A stretch of DNA of 64,000 nt from Dryas octopetala. Its lineage: Eukaryota; Streptophyta; Magnoliopsida; Rosales; Rosaceae. The stretch lies in NCBI GenBank assembly GCA_963921425.1, contig OY992840.1, positions 18,826,621 through 18,890,620 of the forward strand, written 5' to 3'. Made by a program: the position numbers and the translations under genes. The notes under the pieces are model-generated. The model was not told the DNA's origin and did no database searches. It saw nothing but the letters and a program-made list of their open reading frames with translations. Below, one piece after another: positions 1 through 12,738 of the stretch (positions are counted from its first letter, which is position 1; the number at the start of each line of letters is the position of its first letter).

Positions 1-294
1 AAAGGTATCAATTTTATGCTCTCTAATTCTGTTTGGCTGCAGAGAAAGTGGTCGAAAACATAGGAAAATTTTCAGTTCTGTAAAGGAAAAGAAAATCTTG
101 AATGTTGGGAAAAAAAAGAAGAAAGATTTTTTGTTTTTTGTTTTTTGTTTTTCTAATTTGGAATGCTTTTAAGTTAGTCATGTCTTTCAATTTAATGCAA
201 CAATCGAAGCTCTCAGCTATCATTTTTAAGTTAGAGCTCTGTCTGTGTATTTAATTGTTATGGTAATGCTAGTTTTTGTGGTCTTTCTGATCAG

Positions 295-2226
295 TTTGCG
301 GTTGAGCATGAGGAATGCCAACTTGCAAGCAAAGGCTAACATGAGGAAAGCTGCTCAGAAAGAGGTAACAAAACGGCCTTCTGGACTAATTTTAGCCAAT
401 TTATTGTCTTCGACATTATTGCTTGACATCATCATTATGAATTGTTGGTTACTTATTCATGTTAAAACCTTTTATGTGGATACTATTACCCTGATTTGAG
501 GCAAAATAAGTTAATTGATGCATTTTCCTTGTTGATAATAAGCTTAAAAAGTTATGGACTTGTAGTTTATTTATGTGTGATTGATTTGACTGTGTTTGTT
601 TCAGAGAGAACTTCTTTTGGGAGGTGGAGAAGAGTCCACAATTCGTAGACGCAACTTACAGTATGTATCAAATATTTTGAATGGCTTTCAGTAAATTAGT
701 ATTCATGTATGGTTTGCGTTGGCATTGTCTTTAACTTGGGGATTATATTGATGGGCATGAATACAGTTTACTTTTAAATGAATTTGTTATTTAAAGCATG
801 TCATTTCTCATTGTGTTCCAGGACAAAGGCTGGAATGACATCTGCCGCAGAAAGCATTACAGAGAGCCTTCGCCGTACACGTCAACTAATGGTTCAGGTC
901 AGTTGCTGTATGTTTGCCTTTTCCATTTATTATTCATCCACCTTTATGCAATGATAGTGTGAAGCTTTTGGTGGGATGCAATATTTGATTTCTTATTTCT
1001 TTGTGTGTACACAGGAGGTGGAAAGAAGTGCAGGCACACTCATGACTTTTGGTGAGTTCCTTTCATTCTTACATATCAATTCAATCTTCACCTTGCTCTG
1101 AGTGTGGCACTATTTTCTTATTTTTTATTTTTTTAACAACTTATCTTGTGACGCTGACTTTGGCTTTCATACTGGACTACTGGAGAGTGTTTGAAAACTT
1201 TGCATTTCCATAGAGATAAAAGGTGAAAAAAAATAATAATAACACAAATAAAAAAAGAAGGAATGATGTTATACGTCAACACTCGGTGATCTATCAAACA
1301 GAAAAGGTAGAGGCTGTTAATTGATGTTGTCTGTGCAAATCAGCAGAATGCTTTTTTTTTTTGGACCCTCTAGTTATACTGTGACTATGGAAAGGGTTTT
1401 GGATCTATTAGAATCAGGGATGACAGGTACAGTTGGCTCAAACTTCCTCTAGTGTATGAACATGTTTTAAAATTGGAATACTTTGTTCTGCGAGAATGAT
1501 TTGATGTCTTAAGCTTCTTATGATTAGCTCTCAGCGCCATGTCTTTTATTACAAATTCACAGCTCTGCTCCCTGATCTTTCATGACTAAGAGGTCTCTTA
1601 TGTAAACATCAATATATTGAAGGCAACATATCCCACCTGATCTAGTGTATCATCCATGTTACAAAGTTCTCAAAGCATTCTCATGTTACTTTATTCTGAT
1701 TTAGCTATTTGCAATGCTTATCTTAGAAATTGTCAATGCTAAAGACAAATGATGTTTCATTCATTACTTCCAGAGTCTGCGTGTATGCAATATTGGAATG
1801 TGAATGCTCGGTTGACATTTGTTTGAAAAAATTGTTCACAGGCGGTAGACTAATACTATATATTATGCAGAGGAATCTACTGGAGTACTAAAGAAGGCTG
1901 AAAGTGAATATAAGGGACACCGTTCGTTGTTGATGCGAACCAGAAACCTACTCTCCACAATGCAACGTCAAGATGTCATAGACAGGCTGATAGTTGCATT
2001 AGGATTTTTCTTGTTTTCTTGTGCTGTTCTTTATGTTGTTTCGAAGCGTATTGGTCTACTGACGTTGCAGAGGCACGTCACTGCTGCCATTAAGGCTGGT
2101 TTGGTTGGGCAAGCAGAACTCAGACCTAGACCTGTTGAAGATGGCATAAATCATGCACAGGCCTATGGCAATGCAGTTCATAGGATGGAGGAACCTCTAG
2201 AAAGATTGATGCACGATGAACTCTGA
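295..2226 (+). CDS. SEC20: SEC20-family SNARE (BNIP1/Sec20 domain), 5' end outside the window
   Basis: This is the 3' portion of a gene whose first exons lie before base 1. Exons seen: 295-364, 605-660, 822-897, 1015-1051 and 1871-2226; all introns are GT-AG and the frame stays open across every join. The encoded piece has a Sec20-type SNARE helix (TSAAESITESLRRTRQLMVQ onward), one membrane segment (about IVALGFFLFSCAVLYVVS) and a lumenal tail ending in HDEL before TGA at 2224-2226. Sec20 proteins are Q-SNAREs of the ER that receive COPI vesicles from the Golgi; yeast Sec20p also ends in HDEL, the ER-retrieval signal. The tail therefore supports both the identity and ER residence. A poly(A) signal AATAAA lies at 2426-2431. 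The region 1-294 reads as intron. It is convergent with AIP1. Confidence 0.85.
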
Positions 2227-3230
2227 AACTCTAGTTCTGTTAAAATTACAAGTTGTCCATACCATGGGTTCTTTCTGTCCTTGCCTTTACGGACGGCTGT
2301 GCTTCAGAATTCACTCTTACAGAGGGGCTTTTGTACTGCTATCTCCAATTTTTTTGGTTTTCACGTTGGTTTTCACTTTTCAGAAGCCAGCATTGTTAAA
2401 TACGTACAATTTTTATTCATATTGGAATAAAAGAATGCCGTACACATAGCTTACCTCTTAACCAAAAGAAAAAACAAAAGAATCACTCACTAAAGCTAAC
2501 AGTCAACCGATTTAGCAAAACTGAAGTAGTCAAATTGGTCGCTGTAACTATATCTTATGAAGTTGCCTAGTTTGAGCTTCATGTTGCACCAAACCCATTG
2601 TTTTCAAAACCAAATAATGACAGACAAATACAAATCCCATGCTACCACATTCAGCATCTCATACAATATAAATATAATGACATAAATAAAATAATTACAC
2701 AGTAAATTGAAAACTTCAGACTTTCCTCATACCAAAAACCCAGCAAAGAAAGGTTTCATCAAAAGGTGGGGGAAAAAAAAAGAAATACAGCTGAAAATCA
2801 GTTTGATCTCGTGGTTCTGCATTGAAAGTCATGCCCACGACCTAGATTCTTGCCCTGTGACTACCGTGCATCGACTTCTATCTCAAAACTCTGGGGGTTC
2901 ACAAGCTAAGATATCTGGTTCGAAACCTTCGAAAAATTTGAATGGCCAAACTAGACATAAGAAACAAACATCACACATAATCACCACCTACTTTTTATCG
3001 CTAGCAAATAGACACCACCACCAACTCCAAGTTGCAAGGTTATGAGTGATGGAATAAGAGAATTGCTTGTGAATTGCCGTTTGTGACACACGAGATAACT
3101 GAAATGGTTAGCTTACCATCTCATCCTTCAATCACATGGCAAGCTCACAACTGTATAAACACGAAATCTAGCAAGTCCATCAACTTTCTTATTGTAGCCT
3201 TGATATCCCTAAGAAGGCCTCCATAATCCT
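2227..3230. other. Convergent 3' UTR region between SEC20 and AIP1
   Basis: No coding exon is visible. The left part carries the SEC20 3' UTR with its AATAAA at 2426. The right part should hold the AIP1 3' UTR on the minus strand. The open frame at 2707-3045 on the plus strand has no recognisable domain and is probably chance. Confidence 0.5.
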
Positions 3231-6200
3231 TCATTGCGGAGTCAACCTCCAAACACGAACAAATGCATCCTCACCAGAGCTAACCACAGTGCACTCATCA
3301 GTGAAAGCCAAACCATACACCCCACCCAAGTGGGCACCCTTAATGGTTGTACGGCTCGATGCAGGCTTGTCAACTTCATAAATGATGACACATGTGTCAA
3401 GTGATCCAGTAGCAACCATGCTGCTATCAGGAGACCAAGCAAGGCAGTTTATTCGAGCAGTATGGTACAACATGTTCTTAAGCTTGACCTGCAATACATC
3501 ATGTGTCAAAAAATGTGACTAGTAAGTTCAAGCTCATAACTTTACTCAGAAAATGCAAGTTGTTCAAGAGTATTAAGAAGACAGTAGTCACAACCAGGCC
3601 TCTAGAGAAGATGTTACTGAAGCTCTCCCTTCACATGGGAGATTTTGAAATGAACCAATATTGAGGCACATTGGGCATTCCATGTCTAAGGACCAACTTA
3701 TTGTCTCGTATTGTATGACTGTGAGGCCTGACCAGCTCAAAAAAGGCATTGACTCTACAAATGGAGAAACGACACAGACAAACACACATGACTAGAGAAA
3801 CAGACACAGACACTTTCTATTATCCTTTTCATCCCCTAAGTGATAAAAATACCAGAATGATGGTTATAATGTTAGAATAACAAAATGATAAACAGTAGCT
3901 AAGGACAAAGAGCACGCTACCTCTCGGGAGACACGATCCCAGATGACAGCTTCTCGGTTCAAATCTCCTGAAGCAAACATTGAAACATCGGGAGAGTAAC
4001 GTATGACACTAACAGCACCCCGATGTTTCTCTAGGGCAGCCTCTTCTGTAAGTGTATCACCCACTATAGAATATATATGCAGTTTACCGTCCTGCCCACC
4101 AATGATGGCTTCACTTCCATCTGGTGCAATAGCAGATGCTGTCACAGTAAACCCAAGGTTAATAGTTGACACTACTTTTGTGCCACGGAGCATGACAACT
4201 CCAGTATCAGTTGAAACCAAAGCAAGTTCAGGAGACTGAAGGGCAAGGCTTAAATCCTTCGGCTGACTGCCAACATCAACAGATTCTGCATCTCCACATT
4301 GATCACCATGTACAGGAGCTCTCCACACCTGGTTAGTCATAAGACAAAAACAATAGGAAGAAAGTGAGATAAGGTGAAATCTAAAAGTGGCAAAGCAATT
4401 TCCCCATAGAATATTTGTGAAAAGTAGAAGCAAATATTTCTATCAGCCAGAATCTTGTGACCATCAGATTATAGCCAAGTATGCCTAAATTGTTGACTAC
4501 AGGTAACCTCTTCTTTCATTAGGTAAATGAAACTGACAAAATATTTTAAATGTTTATCAAACAAATGTTATTTTTTATTTTTGTGAAACAGCTGGGGGCT
4601 AACAGAATGAAGTACATGATTTTGGTACATCAATCATTGTCCATGAAGCTTTATTTACGGAGCCATAGTCATTGCAGATTAATTGATGGCTTTATACTCA
4701 CTGAGGCTTTATCAACTGCTTTATACAAATATTCAGTAATTGTACGTGGGATATCACATAATGGTACAGAAACCATGTTGGTAAAACATTTGGTAAAACA
4801 TTTGGCTCACATGGTAAACAAAGTGAAAAGGTAGTAGATGCAACTGAAAAGCACATTTTTGTTTTCCTCAAGAAAAATAAAATTGTAGAGTAGATATTAT
4901 GAAATTGCATCAAACCAAAAGAAATAAAATTTTAGTTACCGTATTATCAAATCCAGATGAAACGATTTCTTCATCAACAGCTGCAAAACATTTTATTTGA
5001 GAGTTCTCCTTCCTTTGTAATTTTCCACTATATCCAAGGCCTTGAATCCATTTAACAATTAGACCATCATAGCTGCTAGACAATATAACTTTTGGGTCAC
5101 CTTTTAGAACAGCTAATGAAGTAATATTCTTCATGTGCCCAGTAATCAAAAGTGGGTCTTTATCAAGGTCAGTTGCTGAGAATATACTAATCATGCCTCC
5201 AAGTGAAACGGTAACAAGATGATCATTCTGCCATAGACACCCGACCAACATGTCATCCACTCCACCAGATCCAGGACAAGTCAATGTTTTCTTCACCTTC
5301 CCAGTAGTACCATCCTCAGATATCTCCCATACTTTAGCGGACTTGTCAGCGGACACAGTGAGGATCTAATATTTAAATTAGAATTGATTAGCACATTCAA
5401 GCAGGAAGGAAACATTAACAAATTTTATAACACAAAGACAATAAAAGATGCAAAGCAGATAATACTTGGTTAGGCGGTTAGGCTTAGGCCTGATTACATG
5501 AAACTCCCCGCATTACTTTTCATAGCACTTGCATTCCCCATTTTGCTCAATCAGTAATTGAATCTCATATTTACCTGTTTACCATCAGGACTAAAGCTAA
5601 GTGCATAAATGCTGCCTTTGTGGCCATCTTCCGAGGAGAGTTCTCCAATCTTGTCTGCCGTCTTTCCATCATAAATAATACCCTTTTTATCTGAGCTTAC
5701 AGTGATAAACTTACTGCCATCTGGAGAAAACCTTACACAATTCACAAAATTTGAATGATCCCTGACATCCAAAAACCAAAAAAAGAGAAAGAAACTTTGA
5801 GTGAGTCCAGTAACACTAACACATACATGCATTAATACATACAATGTGATTTGATTGACCATCAAAGCCTCAAGTTTTAACAATGATAAAGAAGAAACCT
5901 GTGAGATAGCTTGAATTTAAAAGGTGGTCCTTCGTAGAAATTGACCAAGAAATCCTCTCCACACGTGACAATGCGAAAGGGTCTTGTTGGCTTAAACACA
6001 CAGCTCAAAACTCGTTTTGAGTGCCCATCAAAATCCCCCACGGTTGAGCCTGAATCCCACCTATTCAAATTCCAGCAACAACTTTCTCACTAACCAAACA
6101 GAAAATCCGCCACGAAAAGAAAACAACTTTATAAATAAAATGATCAAAACGACGACGCTGGGCGCTTACATGAATGCGCGAACCAAGGACTTTCCTTTGC

Positions 6201-6561
6201 CCTCACCACAAGCGACGATCCTCAAGCCGTCGGGGGACCACTGGAGGTCGTCGATCCGACCCGAGAGGACCTTAAACTCATTTTTCAAGACGAAGTCGTT
6301 GTGGGTCCCCCAGATCCTGACGGTGCCGGAAACGTCGGCGGACGCGACCCACTCGCCGTTGGGCGAGAACCTGGCGACGGTGGCCGGGTAGGCGTGCTCG
6401 GCGTAGACCTGGACCTCGAGGGGCTTGTTGAGGTTCATCATAATTACGGATCTGCCATTGGTGTAGAGGAGCTTGTCCGATTTGGGGTCGCCGGAGATCA
6501 GAATCCCACGGCCTCGCTCCGTGGACGGTGCGCTGGCGTAGGCCTCGGTCAGTTGTGGCAT
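3231..6561 (-). CDS. AIP1: Actin-interacting protein 1 (WD-repeat)
   Basis: Complete gene of six exons (minus strand): 6561-6170, 6060-5899, 5761-5575, 5365-4940, 4328-3921 and 3488-3231. Together they give 1833 nt, a 610-residue protein, the usual AIP1 size. It starts [19 protein letters not shown] and shows many WD40 repeats, for example [60 protein letters not shown] and [13 protein letters not shown] at the C-terminus. AIP1 works with ADF/cofilin to sever and disassemble actin filaments in the cytosol; the fold is two seven-bladed propellers. All introns are GT-AG and no frame break was found. The start is the first ATG in a long open exon. The family identity is firm; assignment to AIP1-1 or AIP1-2 is not attempted. 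Confidence 0.93.
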
Positions 6562-7475
6562 TTTGGGGATTTTGGGAAAATTAGAAGGTGGGATTTCAAA
6601 GCTTCAGGCTTTTATAGGTCCCCGAGAGACTGAGATTGGTCGTAGTCATCATGATGAGCACTGTTTTGGATTTTGGAAATGTTAAAAAGGTAAAGTAAAG
6701 ATGGACACGTGTCAAAGTGGGATTTGGACACTTGTCAAAGAGGGATTCGTCAGATCCAAGAAGACAGATTTTCTCCTCCTTTATATTTTTATTTTATTTT
6801 TTATGCGTGCTTGCAGCACCTTAGCAAGACTGGTCAAATTAATTTGATGGGCAAGGTTAGGTTGGGCCATCTCCTTAAAGTCAAATCAAATTCCAGGCCT
6901 GGGCCAGCCCAGCCTAGACATTGGGCCTATTTTTCAAGCTCAATTTGGTTTGGTAAGACCGACCTTGTCTATTTTTTGTTTTTTTTCTTTTTTTGGGGGC
7001 TACCCACTTATGAATATTGTGTTAGTTGGCAGGTGGTGGAAAATATGCATGTCAAAGTTAAGTGGTGCACATTCTCACCTCACCAAACCATGCACATTCT
7101 TGTCATTCGTAGGATGCATGATGACGTTAAAGCATGGGTAAAAAAACAACCAGTCCATGTCCACTTAATTAATGAATTGATGAAAATCTCCATCATCTAA
7201 CCCCAAAAGAACCCCCCTACACACACACACACACATATCATTTTTATATATTATAATCTTGGACGATCATTTGTATTGCTCTACCTATATACATCTTGTA
7301 TCAATGGACCTCACTAGATTCTTCTCTTCCTGATCATCAGGAACTTTTTATACCCTAGCTTGCTAAGTACTGCATATAAATATATATTTATATATATGCT
7401 TTTTAGTTGCAACTATATATCTGATCTCTTTGTTTGCTCTGGGATGATATAGCTACCAATTAAGAGTCAACTGGA
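6562..7475. promoter_or_regulatory. Divergent intergenic region between AIP1 and the first MYB
   Basis: AIP1 (-) and the first MYB (+) are divergent across about 0.9 kb. No exon is visible. A short (AC)n run lies at 7217-7234 and AT-rich TATA-like stretches (TATAAATATATA) at 7375-7400, about 90 bases before the MYB ATG. Exact promoters cannot be fixed from sequence alone. Confidence 0.45.
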
Positions 7476-8740
7476 ATGAGGAAGCCCTGTTGTGAGAAAA
7501 CAGAGACAACAAAAGGAGCATGGTCTAAGCAAGAAGACCAGAAACTCATTGACTACATCAAAAAACATGGCCAAGGTTGCTGGAATTCTCTTCCTAAGGC
7601 TGCAGGTTTATATCTCAAAAATATGATAGCTATCGTCTTCTCTCCTCAATCTTTGATCTTCTTTATTAATTGGCCGGAGTGCATCATATATGAACGATTC
7701 TAGCTAGCTATACTTTAATTAATTCTAATAAATACATATATATATTAATAAATACATATATATATTGTTTAATTAATATTTTTCAATGATGATGATCGAC
7801 TAGGGTTGCGTCGTTGTGGTAAAAGTTGTCGACTAAGGTGGATAAACTATCTAAGACCAGGTCTTAAACGCGGAAGCTTTGGAGAAGATGAAGAGGACCT
7901 CATCATCAGACTTCATGCACTCCTTGGAAACCGGTACGTACGTATTAATTACATCTTAATTATAAGTTATAATTATAACTCATGTTAATTCGATCTCAAT
8001 TCGATCTCATGAGTCATGATATATCTATAACATGTTCCTGCCCTTTTTCCCAAATTAAATTAATTCCCCAATAACACCCAAGAACATAGCTAGAGACTCA
8101 GACTAGAGAAACAATAGTTCTACTTTTATGCCTATGGTGTAATTTAATTTAATTAAGAAATATTCATTTCAATAAATTTGCTATACATTGATCAATTTAT
8201 GAATTCCTAGGATACCAAAAAAAAAATCATGAATACCTAGCTAGCTACAGTTGACACTTGAATATATATCGATTAAAAATTTATTCCCTTTTTGCATATT
8301 TACAAAGACACAAATTCTGATAACCATAAAAATCGATTAATTGGCATACATGTATTTCTATATAAATAAATATTAATTAATGTGAAATTTTTTGATGAAA
8401 GAATACATTTATGTATGAGGAATTTAGGTGGTCATTGATAGCAGGAAGACTGCCAGGAAGGACAGACAACGAGGTGAAGAATTACTGGAATTCCCATATC
8501 AGGAAAAAACTATTGAAGATGGGTACTGGTACTATTACTACTACCACTACTACTCATCATGTTGTTCATCATCATCCCAATATCAATTATAAGCCGCTGC
8601 CTGCTATTAATAAAGTTGTGAACTTGGGCCATGACACCAACAAAGATGATCAAGAGGTCTCGGATTCCATGGCCACTTCATCAGGTACTGCTGCTATTAG
8701 CAGCTGTTTGCCTGATTTGAATCTTGAGCTCACTCTCTAA
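7476..8740 (+). CDS. R2R3-MYB repressor-type transcription factor, copy 1
   Basis: Three exons: 7476-7605, 7804-7933 and 8428-8740, totalling 573 nt (190 residues). The start MRKPCCEK is the classic N-terminus of the FaMYB1/VvMYBC2/PhMYB27 clade. R2 has its three Trp; R3 has Phe at its first position and then Trp twice. The bHLH-partner signature [D/E]Lx2[R/K]x3Lx6Lx3R is present in R3 ([20 protein letters not shown]). The protein ends in PDLNLELTL, an EAR-type LxLxL repression motif (C2). Such MYBs join MBW complexes and repress anthocyanin or proanthocyanidin genes. Odd points: the C1 motif (GIDPxxHR) after R3 is missing and is replaced by a Thr run and a His-rich stretch; R2 carries GCWNS in place of GCWRS or GSWRS. 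It is a tandem partner of the gene at 12739. Confidence 0.9.
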
Positions 8741-11700
8741 TATATTAAGCAGTAGTACTCCAATTATATATAGTCCAATTAATTGCTTGTGGAAGATCAG
8801 AGCTGATGAGGAAGCAAATTAGATAGTAAATATTGATATATGGATCATCAAGTACCCTCAACTCCACCTCCAGTGCTTCTTTTAGACAATGGTGCTTGGA
8901 TACGTGGACTGGCTTTCATTATGACTACACTTGAATATATACTATAGTATAGTATAGTCTACGGTTGTATAAAGGTGTGAAATTGTACTGGTCATTAATT
9001 ATAGTACCGTACTATACGCACTTACCGAGTTTGGCATGCACATGACTGCCTAACAATGTAAACTATCTCTCTTTAACTATATATATATATAGGGAAACGT
9101 TACTTTTGTGTGTCATTGTGTACAATTTACGGATGAATAATTAACTCATAAAATGAGGCTTAAATTTTACATAAATGCTTCGAATTCATCGTATATATCA
9201 TATGACGCGCGACAGGAAATATTAAGGAAAAAAATATCATGGCTGTGAATTATATTTTAACTTTTTCATTATAATGTTGCATTAATCGAAGACTCGAAGT
9301 AGTAGGTCATTCCTTCATGCAGAAATTGTTATGCCACGTACGCTACTTGCAATACACAGAAATGGTCCACTAGCAAGGTAGGTAGGAGGAGAGCTTGGCT
9401 ACTTTGCTTAATTCAAAGAGTGTGCATGTGTTTGTGCGCTTGAGCGCAATGAGAGAACTATTTGATAGAATTAGAGCATTCAATCTAAAATCAATTGATA
9501 ATGGGTGGAGAGGCTCAAGAGCTTTACACGTGAACAAATTGTATTGGGTGACGTAGGATCACATGTGGCCGTTGGGCCTTACACGCGGATAACCAAGCTC
9601 TGATACCATGATAGAATTAGAGCATTCAACCCAAAACTAATTGGTAATGGGTGGAGAGGCCAAGACTTATAAGCATATATACTAAGCTTTAGTTTTCCAA
9701 TGTGGGACATTGCTCCACATTACTCACAACACTATTGTAGCTGTAGGAGAATATATTAATCCGAATGCAACTCAAGAATCATGATTCTTCCTTTGAAATT
9801 AATGCTTAATTAAGTTCCCCACTTTTCTTAATGTAAACTAATTAAGAAATGGTTGAGAATCGTCATTGAAAATAGCAAAAAGAAGAACAAGACAAAATGA
9901 AGTATACGTATGGTAAAGGCTGCAGCAAATTAATAGGTCTGAACTAGAAATGAGTTATAATCTAACTTAATTTTAAACTTGTGTAGTTTTGTAAGTTTAT
10001 TCGAATTAAGTATCTCTTTTGGCATTAATTGGTAACCTAATGTTCAAGAAGCACCTATATATATATATATTTCAATATATGTTATATTTGTACAATGTAG
10101 TCCTCAAAATCGATCTAGCTTAGACTCCTGGCCAGTACTCTTTCTTCTTGCTGCTTTTTGACTTTGTCCTATTTTTAAGTAGGTATTGTCAGTTGCTACA
10201 CCAGTTTCCCTGATAAATCAAATATTAATCATATAATATATATACATATCACTGAAAGTATGTCCTGCGCATGGCTGAGATGTGTAAACACCAGAAGCTT
10301 TAGCTGCTGAAGAGGCAGAAGCACCTGTTAACACGTAGTGCTTGCCACTGTACTATAGATGTTCGTGCAACTAGCTACGTACCTAGCTTTCTCTCTCTCT
10401 TAACTCCTCCTAAGCTGATGTTAGTAGTTTTTTTTTTGTTTGGCCAGGTAGCTGAAGTTAGTAGTTAGTTGCATATATATATATATATATTCAATGCCTT
10501 AATTAGTAAAGAATACCTCCGGTACGTACTGTTCTTGTTCACCAAGTTTTCAAGATCTATAATCATAATTAAGGAAGATCAATTGTTATGATTTGTTGAA
10601 AGAATTAAATATTTTATTTTATTTCCTTATCAAAGATGAAAAATGGTTTAATCATTTTATGCACATATATTGCACTCAAATTCTCATGTCGTCCTTTTTG
10701 TTGGTCAGCTCAACTCCTCAAATTCTTATGCTTAAAGGTAAATGTTACTAATTTTGATATCACCCGTTCATAAAGTCCAATAATAAAGCTCTTTCAATTA
10801 TGCTCAAAATTGACTCTCGCGCTCAAATATGTGAATGCGAGGACCACTTTAGACATCCCAAAACAAAGGAGAACATCCATCGATCGAGAGCCCTAGCCTT
10901 GATATCTAACAGTCAAACAGTCAACTCTTCTCCAATCTCTGCTAGTTTCTACCAACTCTACATTTTCAGGCTTGCAGTTGTGGGCTGATCGAGACGCGTA
11001 CCATATATATGATATTATATATATTAAATAATATTTCTACTGCAGAAAGTTTCACTGACCGGATAAATTTTAGTGCCGAGAACGAGGTTTTAATGCAGTT
11101 TGTCTAGTTTTGAATTTTAGCCAGAAAAGAGCTTGATATTCTTTCATGCATGTATTTCTAGTTCTTCATTTTTCATGTATTTTAATTTCATATATTTGTC
11201 CGCTTGCAATTTAAAGTATAGATATTCCAAATAAGTCCTGCAGTAACATTTTTCAAAAAAAAAAAAAAGAGCATGCAACAATAATAAAATAATTATGACT
11301 GTGAAAATCGATGAATATATACATATATATATATTGGCTCTGCCTATTATATATACTAGTCTAGACAGTACTTCATCCATTTCTTTTGTATTTTATACTC
11401 TGATGAATTTCATTGGTATTGTAAACCTTTTGATCAATCTCTGTGATGAAATTCTTTAAGGTTGGCCAGTGTTTCTTCATATTTATGTTGACCTTATGGA
11501 AAAGGAAGCCATTCGTTCTATAAATGGCAGATGTGAAATATATACAGTCCAGTCTTGCATGCCACTGACAGCAGGAAGATGACATGTGGATCTTATGAAA
11601 GTTTCCCGAAAAGAGCTCACTTGTGAATCTACCATTCAACTCTCAGTGGATAGTACTGGTCTACTGGATATATGAGTGACTATGACCATGCAGTCTTGTC

Positions 11701-12738
11701 AACATTTGCTCCAATCCAGCCTTTTGAACTCGGCCCTAGCCTGAGTACTCCTATTTAAGGAAAATTCAAAGTCATAAAGATAGAGTAATCGAGTGACTAA
11801 TTTATTAAGCAGAATAATTTATATAACTTGTTTCATTTAGCCACAATTAAGTTACCTTTATTTTTCAATTAAAAAAATGATCCACTATCAAATTAAAACA
11901 TGAATCTAACTTGATTGGATTCAAATAAACTCAACTCAAACTTAATCTCTAATTGGACGAATTGAGAATTTAAATGAGTTCAGGTTGAACCCTAGCTACC
12001 TAGCTAACCCAACCAGAATTTGATTGGAGAATTTAAATTAAAACTATCAAGTTGCACCCTTAATTATATTGGTTTTAACATATGAAGTGGATCTTTTTAA
12101 CTAACCTTCTCAAGTGTCTCATACTTTAATTTTTCTTTCTTTTTTTTTTTTTTTTTGTCTAACATACTTTCTTTTTCTTGTTTAGTGTCCCATACAATTA
12201 ATGCATGGTGAAAAAGATTAGCTAGTAAAAGTTTTACATGGGTAGAGCTTGTAGCTCGATTGATAGATAGCATTTGGCTCACACCCATGGCTTAACTTGG
12301 AACTTCTCCCTTTTGGGCCTCTTAATTTGTATTAAAAAATTAAAGAAAAAAAAGAAAGTTTTCATGGGAAAGAATATATACAAAGGTTTCCACAGTTTGA
12401 AGTAACTGGTTGTAAAGAGAATTTAGGGAGGTTTTAGAAATATTTCTTAACCTTTGCACAAAGATAGGAAGGACAAATTAAGTTAAATAAATAAGTAAAT
12501 AATTAAATAAAGGTTGGCATAGTACCGACACACCAAACACTCGACAGGTGATGTAGTTTATTGTACAACTGTAAGTCAAGCCCAGCATGGAAAACTCTGT
12601 TGTATATAGCATGCTAGCTCTACCTCCTCACTTGGCTCCTTCATCAGTTGCTCTCTCTCTCTATGTAAATCTCTCTCTGTGTATCTGTTTAAGCTAGCAT
12701 TTTCTGGAGAATTTTTCATTGTTAATTAAAAATTACAA
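8741..12738. other. Intergenic region between the tandem MYB genes
   Basis: About 4 kb, AT-rich, with a TRIM-like LTR fossil at about 9465-9735 (listed separately) and otherwise no exon I can support. Upstream of the second MYB a TATATAGC motif at 12603-12610 lies about 130 bases before its ATG, followed by a CT-rich leader (12652-12680); this is the likely core promoter of copy 2. Confidence 0.45.
9465..9735 (-). mobile_element. TRIM-like LTR retroelement fossil
   Basis: Two related blocks (about 9465-9523 and 9609-9667, sharing gatagaattagagcattcaa) flank a short spacer. Next to the second block, GCTCTGATACCA (9597-9608) is the reverse complement of the TGGTATCAGAGC primer-binding site that matches initiator tRNA-Met. 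This gives a minus-strand LTR, PBS and short-interior layout. No coding sequence is present; the element is fragmentary and looks old. Confidence 0.55.
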
